Assembly: GCA_025928215.1 (NCBI GenBank)
Contig: JAICJW010000114.1
Location: forward strand, 1-11,422
Direction: 5' to 3'
Origin: Chloroflexia bacterium
GTDB lineage: Bacteria; Chloroflexota; Chloroflexia; Thermomicrobiales; JALYUS01
DNA: 11,422 nucleotides
The translations under genes and the position numbers were made by a program. Below are positions 1 to 5,541 of the stretch, in pieces. Under the pieces are notes generated by a model. It was given only the letters and a program-made list of their open reading frames with translations. It had not been told where the DNA came from and searched no databases. The first letter of the stretch is position 1; each line of letters opens with the position of its first letter.

Positions 1-124
1 AGATCTCGCGCTCGTGATCGGTGATAATCCCGCGCAGTCCGTGCCGGTAATCTTCGTCCGCAAGCCGGACGGCAGCGTTGGTTGGGCCAGTATCAGCCTG
101 CGGCTGATCCCGAAAGTGGGATAG
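1..124 (+). CDS. 3' end of an unidentified protein gene (partial)
   Basis: The frame that opens at base 2 runs without a stop to TAG at 122-124 and gives 40 residues. They look protein-like: alternating hydrophobic stretches (VPVIFV near the middle), then a K-P-D-G turn, W-A-S-I-S-L-R-L, and the end PKVG. The gene starts outside the window. The fragment has no recognisable catalytic motif, so I cannot name a family; the beta-strand/turn pattern would suit a beta-rich C-terminal domain, but that is a guess. It converges on the minus-strand DUF3830 gene, and a strong hairpin lies about 70 bp after its stop. Confidence 0.5.
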   Translation, partial: DLALVIGDNPAQSVPVIFVRKPDGSVGWASISLRLIPKVG

Positions 125-192
125 ACGTTTTGGACTGCGTCACATGATGTTGGCTCTTCCGCGATCGGCGTGAATAGGCACATTCCCTTCTA

Positions 193-229
193 CACTCCTT
201 CGCGAAGCCGAAGTCGGTGCGAAGGAGTG
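193..229. terminator. Inverted repeat between convergent genes, possible bidirectional terminator
   Basis: Bases 193-203 (CACTCCTTCGC) are the exact reverse complement of 219-229, an 11-bp stem with a 15-nt loop. The loop contains a small CCGA/TCGG match (208-211/214-217). Pairing can extend outward past one mismatch (189-191 with 231-233). It lies 68 bp after the stop of the left-hand gene and downstream of the DUF3830 gene on the other strand, where a terminator is expected. Neither strand has a T-run after the stem, so intrinsic termination is unproven. Confidence 0.4.
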
Positions 230-281
230 CAGAGAAACCCCGAACGATTCACCGCGAATGCGCAAGAGCCAGCCTCATACG

Positions 282-306
282 ACGCGGTGTGGCCCCGGCA
301 CCGCGT
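282..306. repeat. 8-bp inverted repeat in the intergenic region
   Basis: ACGCGGTG (282-289) pairs exactly with CACCGCGT (299-306) across a 9-nt GC-rich loop. It is one of four hairpin-forming repeats in the 125-430 gap. No T-run follows, and no function can be assigned. Confidence 0.45.
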
Positions 307-339
307 AGACGCATCGCACGGACAGTTTGTGTGCGCTCG

Positions 340-373
340 CAGCCCTGCAGCGATTCTCCGGCTTGCAGGGCTG
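340..373. repeat. 10-bp inverted repeat in the intergenic region
   Basis: CAGCCCTGCA (340-349) pairs exactly with TGCAGGGCTG (364-373), with a G-T pair closing the 14-nt loop. GATTC at 352-356 inside the loop can also pair with GAATC at 374-378 just outside the stem, so an alternative fold exists. No T-run follows on either strand. Confidence 0.45.
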
Positions 374-398
374 GAATCGTCCATGTTTGACCAGCTGC

Positions 399-415
399 CG
401 GCGCAGCATGCGCCG
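399..415 (-). terminator. Tight hairpin just downstream of the DUF3830 gene
   Basis: CGGCGCA (399-405) pairs with TGCGCCG (409-415) across a 3-nt loop. On the minus strand it begins 15 nt after the TGA of the DUF3830 gene, a typical distance for a transcript-end hairpin. A U-tract is lacking, so it could instead be a 3'-end stabilising hairpin. Confidence 0.4.
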
Positions 416-430
416 TAACGAGGAAGGGTA

Positions 431-850
431 TCAGTCCTCGACTTGCTCGAACGCGATCTCCTGGGCGCCTTCCCAGAGGACACGGCGGCCGAGCTCCTTC
501 AATTGCTCGCGTCCCTCGATGATCGTCAGGAAGTGGTTACCGGCCAACTGGCCCATCTTGCTGGCAAAGAGCGTGTTGCCGTACGGAAAGAGGATTTCCG
601 TCTCGCTGTAGCCGCCGGGATAGAGGAGGATTTCGCCGGGGGCGGGGTGGCTCGTATGGTTCTCGAAACCAACCCCAGCATCGAAATCGCCGAGCGGAAT
701 CCACGCCGCCTCGCCGCTCCAGCGCGCCTGAATGATTTTGTTGCGGAAGGGCAGGAATATCCCGAATGCCGCGCAGGTCTTCGGTGCCGCCTCTTCCTCC
801 ATTCGTGCCACGAATACCAGCGACCCGACCGTGATGCGCAGCGTCGTCAT
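431..850 (-). CDS. DUF3830 family (cyclophilin-like fold) protein
   Basis: This 139-residue protein matches what I remember of DUF3830, a family of unknown function placed in the cyclophilin-like superfamily. Typical features are the opening L-R-I-T-V-G strand, E-E-A-A-P-K-T-C-A-A-F (residues 19-29), L-P-F-R-N-K, A-R-W-S-G-E-A-A-W (42-50), the G-F-E-N-H-T-S (61-67) and P-G-E-I-L-L-Y-P-G-G (71-80) loops, and G-N-H-F-L-T-I-I-E-G. It has no signal peptide or membrane segment, so it is probably cytoplasmic. I chose ATG at 848-850 because GGGAGGAG lies 4 nt upstream; an upstream in-frame start at 889 has no such site and overlaps repeat-like DNA. It is last in the minus-strand run, 48 bp after the lipoprotein gene. 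Its substrate or partner is unknown, and it has no evident link to the translation genes upstream. Confidence 0.8.
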   Translation of the reverse strand: MTTLRITVGSLVFVARMEEEAAPKTCAAFGIFLPFRNKIIQARWSGEAAWIPLGDFDAGVGFENHTSHPAPGEILLYPGGYSETEILFPYGNTLFASKMGQLAGNHFLTIIEGREQLKELGRRVLWEGAQEIAFEQVED

Positions 851-873
851 GGCTCCTCCCTTGAAAACGATTG

Positions 874-897
874 AACCGCGGAGGCGCAAAGGCGAAG
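874..897. repeat. Purine-rich GC intergenic repeat-like segment
   Basis: The plus strand reads ACCGCGGAGGCGCAAAGGCG and then GAAGG. This resembles the ACCGC-GGAGGCGC-A/G-AGGCG type of dispersed short repeat that I remember between genes in many bacterial genomes. It fills most of the 48-bp gap between the lipoprotein and DUF3830 genes. Only one copy is in the window, so the repeat status rests on memory. Confidence 0.25.
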
Positions 898-898
898 G

Positions 899-1717
899 TT
901 AGGAAACGAAGGCGAAGGTATCGAGGAACTGTTTCGCCTGCGCGAAGACGGCGTCGAAGTCTTGCGGGGCAGCGGCGATCAAGAAGCCGTATGCCGTTGT
1001 CCCCTTCATGACGACGATGATGGCGGCACGGAGATTCGTCGTGCCATCCTGGCCGGTAAAATCGAAGCGACGCGCGGGCAGACCGGCAACAGTCGTCTGC
1101 TGGATACCGCCCTGCACATCCTGATAGTTCGTCACAGTCTGCTTGATGCTGTCCATCGTGCCAGTGGCGTAGTCATCAATCGTGATGCCCGTGCCGACTT
1201 CCTCCGCCGCGATCTGAAACGCGCCGCGCAGCGCGGACGAGGGCGCGGCCTCGAAATCAATGCCCGAACTGGCTGCCTGCACCTGCCAGCCCTGCGGGAC
1301 GGTAAGCGTGAACCGCCCTTGCGGGTCGGTGTACTTATTGCCGACCAATCCCGCCGGTGTACCCGTGCTCCCCGCGCTAATCACCGTGCCGCGCGGCGTC
1401 CCGGCCGCGGAGGTGCCGCCGCTCGCAGCGCTCCGCGGCGTCGGAGCCGGCCCACCGGACGGGCCGACCGGAAATGTTGCGAAGGCGAAGCCACCCTTCC
1501 CGCCCGCGACGCTCGTTCCCGGATTCGCGGCGGAGGAGGTTCCGGCGCTCGCACTCTGGCCACCACTGGCGAACGCGGTGACCGTCGCGGCGTCGTTGGC
1601 GTCCGCAGTACGTGCCGACGCCGTCTTGTCGGCAGTGCTGGCGCCGTTACCGCCGCATGCGACGAGCAGCAGGGCGATCATTAAACCCGGAAATGTAGAT
1701 GCCACTCGCCGTTTCAT
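899..1717 (-). CDS. Lipoprotein with a Ser/Thr/Ala/Gly-rich linker and C-terminal PsbP/Mog1-like domain
   Basis: The 272-residue product opens with MKRR, a hydrophobic core (L12-V19) and the lipobox L-V-A-C with Cys21, followed by GG; it should be lipidated and anchored outside the membrane. Residues 22-125 are low-complexity (Ser, Thr, Ala, Gly, some Pro), a flexible linker. Residues 128-272 look like one compact domain: Y-x-D-P-Q-G-R-F-T-L-T-V-P-Q-G-W (129-144), L-P-A-R-R-F-D-F-T-G (213-222), A-A-I-I-V-V-M, and a closing helix A-Q-A-K-Q-F-L-D-T-F-A-F. That pattern is typical of PsbP/DcrB/Mog1-fold stress or surface lipoproteins; the fold is inferred and the function unknown. The ATG at 1715-1717 has GAGGG about 4 nt upstream. 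The gene lies 64 bp after the phosphoesterase gene and is probably co-transcribed or has its own weak promoter. Confidence 0.8.
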   Translation of the reverse strand: MKRRVASTFPGLMIALLLVACGGNGASTADKTASARTADANDAATVTAFASGGQSASAGTSSAANPGTSVAGGKGGFAFATFPVGPSGGPAPTPRSAASGGTSAAGTPRGTVISAGSTGTPAGLVGNKYTDPQGRFTLTVPQGWQVQAASSGIDFEAAPSSALRGAFQIAAEEVGTGITIDDYATGTMDSIKQTVTNYQDVQGGIQQTTVAGLPARRFDFTGQDGTTNLRAAIIVVMKGTTAYGFLIAAAPQDFDAVFAQAKQFLDTFAFVS

Positions 1718-1781
1718 GCGCCCTCACGTTACCCTTGTAGCCGCACTCCATAGTGTACACGAGAGAGGGCAATGGTGCATC

Positions 1782-2924
1782 TCAGCCGCTCATCCGCGCG
1801 AGGCCCGCCTCGGTGTATGCGACGAGGGCGGCAAGAAAAGCATCCCGTTCCGGGAGGTCACCCGCGAAGGTGCAACCGCTCGCCATGACATGCCCGCCGC
1901 CGCCATACTGCCGCGCGAAAGCCGCAACATCCACCGCCGGGGTTGTGGAGCGCAGGCTGGCCCGCCAACTCCCCTGCCCCTGATAGAAGATGGCCGCCGC
2001 GCCGACGCCGCGCGTGCCGACGAGCCAGTTGATGACCCCCTCGCCATCCGATTCGTCCGCGCCCGTCTCCATCAGCACGGCGGGCGTCACTTCCGTCCAG
2101 AGGACGTGTTCGATCCACGCCGCCCGGCCAAGCAGCGCGCCCCAGATGGCGACGCTCCCCGGCGTCTTCCGGCGGCGCAGGCCATCCATGACACCGGCAT
2201 AGTCCGCGCCCGCATCGCAAAGCGCGGCGAGCGTCTCGAAGGTCGGCGCGCCGTTCCCCTCTACACGCATGAACGAACTGCTGTCCGAACTCATGCCGGT
2301 GAGGAGGAGCGTCGCCAGGCGCGGCGTCAGCGGAACGCCCCACTGCCCGCAGAGGCGGACGATCAGCGAATCTGCCGCGATCACGCTCGTATCAATGAAG
2401 CGGGCGAGCGCCGGTTCCTCACCACGCGGTACGTGGTGATCCACGATGATCGTCGGCACGCGGGCAAAAAGGTCCTTGTACGCCTCGTAGAGTGGCCCGA
2501 AGCGGCGCACTTCCGGCACATCGGGCGCGATAATGAGGTCCACATCGTCGAGTGGGAGCGGCACGCCGGTATAGCGCGCCATCGTCTCCACACCGGGGAT
2601 GAAATCGAGGGTCGGCGGCATTTTCCCGTCCGGGATGCAGGTCGTCACCCGTACCGCCGGGTTGGCGGCGCGCGCGATCTCCGCCATCGCCAGCGCGGAC
2701 GAGATGCCGTCGCCATCCGTGTTGACATGCGTCGGGATGAGCACGTGCGTCGCGCCCGCCATCGCTTCCCATGCACGCCGCAAATCCGCCTCGTTCCAGG
2801 TCGGGCCGGAACGCGACGAAGGACTGCGGAGTGCGGGTGCCCTTTGGGCGGCATGAGGGCTGAGTTGGGTAGTCGCCGCTCCAACATTTTCCCCATGGCT
2901 CATTGGTCGTTGCTCGTTGCTCAA
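1782..2924 (-). CDS. nrnA: DHH/DHHA1 phosphoesterase (NrnA-like oligoribonuclease / pAp phosphatase)
   Basis: NrnA enzymes are Mn-dependent and degrade 2-5 nt RNAs; many also dephosphorylate pAp. The expected motifs occur in order in this 380-residue protein: H-V-N-T-D-G-D-G (66-73), A-P-D-V-P-E (133-138), V-D-H-H (161-164), G-M-S-S-D-S-S-S-F (210-218) and the DHHA1 motif Q-Y-G-G-G-G-H-V-M-A-S-G (339-350). Motif I lacks the usual Pro (HxxPDGD) and motif IV has S-D-S-S in place of the common T-D-T-G, but the acidic and His ligands remain. Position after rbfA is classic for this family. TTG at 2922-2924 is preceded by AGGGGAG about 6 nt upstream and lies 14 bp after the rbfA stop; ATG at 2901-2903 is the alternative. 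Residues 1 to about 45 are unlike the family and partly encoded by heptad repeats, so the true start is less certain than the function. Confidence 0.85.
   Translation of the reverse strand: MSNEQRPMSHGENVGAATTQLSPHAAQRAPALRSPSSRSGPTWNEADLRRAWEAMAGATHVLIPTHVNTDGDGISSALAMAEIARAANPAVRVTTCIPDGKMPPTLDFIPGVETMARYTGVPLPLDDVDLIIAPDVPEVRRFGPLYEAYKDLFARVPTIIVDHHVPRGEEPALARFIDTSVIAADSLIVRLCGQWGVPLTPRLATLLLTGMSSDSSSFMRVEGNGAPTFETLAALCDAGADYAGVMDGLRRRKTPGSVAIWGALLGRAAWIEHVLWTEVTPAVLMETGADESDGEGVINWLVGTRGVGAAAIFYQGQGSWRASLRSTTPAVDVAAFARQYGGGGHVMASGCTFAGDLPERDAFLAALVAYTEAGLARMSG
2814..2841. repeat. Degenerate heptad repeats inside the nrnA 5' end
   Basis: Consecutive 7-bp units CGACGAA, GGACTGC, GGAGTGC and GGGTGCC resemble the GGACNNA repeats found elsewhere in the window and become more degenerate to the right. 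They encode residues about 28-37 of the phosphoesterase if TTG 2924 is the start. Two units are close to consensus; the other two are weak. Confidence 0.4.
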
Positions 2925-2931
2925 TGCCCGC
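2897..2931. repeat. Five tandem heptads of the TGSTCRW class over the nrnA start
   Basis: Five consecutive 7-bp units on the plus strand read GGCTCAT, TGGTCGT, TGCTCGT, TGCTCAA and TGCCCGC. They span the TTG start and the first nine codons of the phosphoesterase gene, giving its Ser/Asn/Glu/Gln-rich first residues. The same class (TGCTCAC) adjoins TCCTNNN units at 5528-5541. Confidence 0.6.
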
Positions 2932-2938
2932 TCCCCTC

Positions 2939-2959
2939 TCAGTCCTCAGTCCTTCGTTT
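2939..2959. repeat. Heptad repeats (TCAGTCC class) forming the rbfA 3' end
   Basis: The plus strand has TCAGTCC twice in tandem (2939-2945, 2946-2952), then TTCGTTT. Read on the minus strand they are GGACTGA-type units. They supply the last six codons of rbfA (K141 to D146) and its TGA stop. Confidence 0.6.
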
Positions 2960-3379
2960 CTTCGCGCGTGGATTGGGCTTCCCTTCCGGTTCCGGCGCTT
3001 CCTCTTCGATATGGGGCGGGTTAATTTCTCGCTCGTGCTCGACTTCGTTCAGCGCGCGCAGCACCGCCGCGCCCGCTTCGAGCGACGCGTCCGGGCGAAA
3101 ATCGAGTTCCGGCACGGAGCGGAAGGTGATACGCGGCGCGAGTAGGTGCCGCAAGTGCCGCGCATGCCGCCGCAGGGTTTCGACTGCAGCGTCCCGCTCC
3201 TTATCGCCGCCGAGTGTGCTGATGTAGACGCGTGCATGCCGCAAATCAGGGCTGGTCTGCACCTCGGTCACGCTGACGAGTTTGAGGCGCAACTCATCCC
3301 GCTCCTCCCGGATGAGATTCGCGATCTCATTGCGCAGGAAATCATTGACCTGCTCGATACGCCGACTCGACTTAACCAT
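2939..3379 (-). CDS. rbfA: Ribosome-binding factor A
   Basis: RbfA binds the 30S subunit near helix 1 of 16S rRNA, assists late maturation and is important for cold growth. The 146-residue product shows the family pattern: R-R-I-E-Q-V-N-D-F-L-R-N-E-I-A (6-20), then V-S-V-T-E-V-Q-T-S-P-D-L-R-H-A-R-V-Y-I-S (36-54), R-H-L-L-A-P-R-I-T-F-R (77-87) and P-E-L-D-F-R-P-D-A-S-L-E-A-G (90-103), the KH-like core. After residue 118 comes a charged tail (E-E-E, then K-P-N-P-R-A-K-K-R-R) ending in repeat-encoded residues. ATG at 3377-3379 has GGAGGGGG 4 nt upstream; this site can pair with TCCCC (stem 3383-3387/3392-3396), which may dampen initiation. It lies 102 bp after infB across a long hairpin and 14 bp before the phosphoesterase gene. 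Confidence 0.95.
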   Translation of the reverse strand: MVKSSRRIEQVNDFLRNEIANLIREERDELRLKLVSVTEVQTSPDLRHARVYISTLGGDKERDAAVETLRRHARHLRHLLAPRITFRSVPELDFRPDASLEAGAAVLRALNEVEHEREINPPHIEEEAPEPEGKPNPRAKKRRTED

Positions 3380-3397
3380 CTCTCCCCCTCCGGGGAA

Positions 3398-3475
3398 GGA
3401 CGAAGGACTGAGGACGAAGGACTAAGTGGGAGGAATGAATCCCATACTTAGTCCTTCGTCCGTCGTCCTTCGTCC
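3398..3475. repeat. Long imperfect inverted repeat of heptads between infB and rbfA
   Basis: The left arm (3398-3431) is four tandem heptads GGACGAA, GGACTGA, GGACGAA, GGACTAA followed by GTGGGA. The right arm (3440-3475) is the near-complement: TCCCATAC, then TTAGTCC, TTCGTCC, GTCGTCC, TTCGTCC. Three of the four heptad pairs match exactly, one has three mismatches and there is a 2-nt bulge near the 8-nt loop. It fills most of the infB-rbfA gap and would form a hairpin of about 34 bp in the operon mRNA. No T-run follows, so a processing, stabilising or pausing role is more likely than termination. Confidence 0.75.
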
Positions 3476-3481
3476 TTCTCG

Positions 3482-5416
3482 CTACGCGAGCCGTGCCGCG
3501 ATTTGCTCTTTGCGATAGAACTCGAGCGTATCGCCGACATCGTACTCGTTGAAGCCGTCGAGGGAGAGGCCGCATTCGTAGCCCGCCTGCACCTCGCGCG
3601 CGTCGTCCTTCATGCGCTTGAGCGTCGTCACGGTGCCGTCGTGGATCACCGCGCCATTGCGCAAGACGCGCACGCGGTCGTTGCGCCGGATCACGCCATC
3701 GGTGACGTAGAGGCCCGCCGCGACGATCTTGTTCGGCAGTTTGAACAGTTCGCGCACATCGGCGTAACCGTCGGTTGTCTCCTGCTCGATCGGATCGAGC
3801 ATGCCGGTCATCGCCGCCTTGACATCATCCACAAGGTGATAGATGACATCGTAGAAACGGATATCCACACCGCGCGAGTCGGCGGCGCGCTTGCCCGCCA
3901 CATCCGGGCGGACGTTGTAGCCAACGATGATCGCCTGCGACGCCGAGGCGAGCGAGACATCAGACTCGCCAATCGCGCCGACACCCGTGTGAATGATGTT
4001 GATCTGGACGGACGGGTCGTCGAGTTTGTTGAGCGCATTCTGGATAGCGCCGAGCGATCCTTGCTCCGCTGCCTTGAGAATCAGCCGCAGTTCCTTCGTA
4101 CCGCCGGTCTGCACATTGCGGAGCGCATTTTCGAGGCTCAGACGCACATCCGAGAAGGAGGACGCCTGCCGCTCCAAACGCCGCTGCTCCGCCACCGTGC
4201 GCGCCTCGCGGTCGTCCGCGTAGGCTTGGAGGATGTCGCCCGCTTCCGGAACGTCATCGAGGCCGGTGATCTCCACCGGCATCGAGGGAAGCGCGCGGCG
4301 CACCTTGCGCCCGTGATCGTCCTGCATCGCCTTGATGCGGCCATAGATCGTGCCGACCACGACGCTGTCCCGCAAATTGAGCGTGCCGTTCTGAATCAGC
4401 ACCGTCGCGGTGACGCCGCGTGACGGGTCACGGTTCGTCTCAATAATCACGCCGGTCGCGGGGACGTGGGGATTCGCCCTCAGTTCGGCGATGTCCGCGA
4501 CGAGCAGAATCGTATCGAGCAAGTCGTCAATGCCGAGCTTCTCCTTCGCGGAGACCTCGACGGTCGGCGTGTCGCCCCCGTAATCCTCCGGGATGACCTC
4601 CGCCTCACTCAGTTGCACCTTGACGCGATCCACGTTCGCACCGACGGCGTCAATCTTGTTGATCGCGACGATGATTGGCACATTCGCCGCCTTCGCGTGC
4701 GCGATGGCTTCGAGCGTCTGCGGCTTCACGCCGTCATCCGCCGCGACGACAAGGACGGCAATATCAGTGGCGCGCGCGCCGCGGGCACGCATGGCGGTGA
4801 AGGCCTCGTGACCGGGGGTATCGAGGAAGGAAATCTTCCGCCCCTGCACCTCGACCTGATAGGCACCGATGCGCTGCGTGATCCCGCCTGCCTCGCCCTC
4901 CGCGACCTTCGTTTCGCGGATCGCATCCAGCAGTTTCGTCTTGCCGTGATCCACATGCCCCATGATCGTGACGATCGGCGGGCGGGTGTCCGTTCCCTCA
5001 GTGGCACGGTTATCCGTGGCGGCGATGATGCCATCGGCATCCGTTGCCTGCTCGGCGGGCGCAACCTCGATTTCGAGCGCGGCACCGACCTTTTCGGCGG
5101 TCGCGTAGTCAATCTGTTGGTTGATGTTGGCGAAGACGCCCACACCTATGAGCGCCTTGATAATTTCCGTCGGCGAGAGCATCAGCCGTTCGGAGAGATC
5201 ACCGACGCTGATCACGGCGGGCAGCACGACCGGCTCTTCGGGGCGCACCGGCCCCCGGCGTACCTGCGCGATCCGCTCCCCCGCGACACCGGTGTTCGGG
5301 CCACGACTACCGGGCCGGCCACCGCCGGGACGTCCGCCGCCGGGGCGGGGGCCACCGCCCGTACGGGACGGTCCCGGTCGAAATCCACCACGAGGAGGTT
5401 TTCCTGGCATCTGCAT
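3482..5416 (-). CDS. infB: Translation initiation factor IF-2
   Basis: IF-2 is the GTPase that brings initiator fMet-tRNA to the 30S subunit and promotes subunit joining. The 644-residue product is short for the family because the N-terminus is reduced. Residues 1-60 are a basic Gly/Arg/Pro-rich segment, followed by an IF2_N domain (about 65-118, with L-S-P-T-E-I-I-K-A-L-I-G-V-G-V) and a linker. The G domain has all signatures: G-H-V-D-H-G-K-T (153-160), G-G-I-T-Q-R-I-G (177-184), D-T-P-G-H (199-203), N-K-I-D (253-256) and S-A-K (289-291). Domains II to IV follow, ending in E-Q-I-A-A-R-L-A. I chose ATG at 5414-5416, which has AAGGAG about 2-3 nt upstream; the ATG at 5437 would add seven residues and lacks a good site, and ATG at 5410 gives better spacing. 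It is third in the nusA operon. Confidence 0.97.
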   Translation of the reverse strand: MQMPGKPPRGGFRPGPSRTGGGPRPGGGRPGGGRPGSRGPNTGVAGERIAQVRRGPVRPEEPVVLPAVISVGDLSERLMLSPTEIIKALIGVGVFANINQQIDYATAEKVGAALEIEVAPAEQATDADGIIAATDNRATEGTDTRPPIVTIMGHVDHGKTKLLDAIRETKVAEGEAGGITQRIGAYQVEVQGRKISFLDTPGHEAFTAMRARGARATDIAVLVVAADDGVKPQTLEAIAHAKAANVPIIVAINKIDAVGANVDRVKVQLSEAEVIPEDYGGDTPTVEVSAKEKLGIDDLLDTILLVADIAELRANPHVPATGVIIETNRDPSRGVTATVLIQNGTLNLRDSVVVGTIYGRIKAMQDDHGRKVRRALPSMPVEITGLDDVPEAGDILQAYADDREARTVAEQRRLERQASSFSDVRLSLENALRNVQTGGTKELRLILKAAEQGSLGAIQNALNKLDDPSVQINIIHTGVGAIGESDVSLASASQAIIVGYNVRPDVAGKRAADSRGVDIRFYDVIYHLVDDVKAAMTGMLDPIEQETTDGYADVRELFKLPNKIVAAGLYVTDGVIRRNDRVRVLRNGAVIHDGTVTTLKRMKDDAREVQAGYECGLSLDGFNEYDVGDTLEFYRKEQIAARLA

Positions 5417-5454
5417 TGCTCCTTCTCCCCACACCATCGTGGGGGCGATATTCA

Positions 5455-5541
5455 GGGCTGAGGACTGAGGACTTAGTGATTCGCGTCTTAGTGAATCGCG
5501 TCTTAGTCCTAAGTTCTAAGTCCTTCGTCCTCATTGCTCAC
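5455..5541. repeat. Heptad array with inverted repeat and 15-bp tandem duplication at the ylxR-infB junction
   Basis: Rightward heptads GGGCTGA, GGACTGA, GGACTTA (5455-5475) face leftward units TCCTAAG, TTCTAAG, TCCTTCG, TCCTCAT, TGCTCAC (5507-5541). Bases 5460-5476 and 5516-5532 are inverted repeats matching at 15 of 17 positions. Between them lie two 15-bp direct copies of TGAWTCGCGTCTTAG (5477-5491 and 5492-5506) differing at one base. The right half encodes the last ten residues of YlxR and its TAG stop. Confidence 0.7.

Noticed and set aside
170..483. Short open frames on both strands in the 125-430 gap
   Set aside because: No ribosome-binding sites, no protein-like pattern, and they run across the inverted repeats and into the DUF3830 gene.
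1260..3227. 655-codon open frame on the plus strand
   Set aside because: It is antisense to the lipoprotein, phosphoesterase and rbfA genes, has an Arg/His/Ala-rich composition without any domain, and crosses two gene boundaries; it is a GC-rich shadow frame.
3503..5461. Two long plus-strand open frames (306 and 331 codons) opposite infB
   Set aside because: Their composition is that of an antisense frame of a strongly conserved gene (infB), with no recognisable motifs or ribosome-binding sites.
3398..5541. Heptad arrays as a CRISPR array or intrinsic terminators
   Set aside because: Units are 7 bp in direct tandem without spacers, so not CRISPR; hairpins lack a T-run, so not typical intrinsic terminators.
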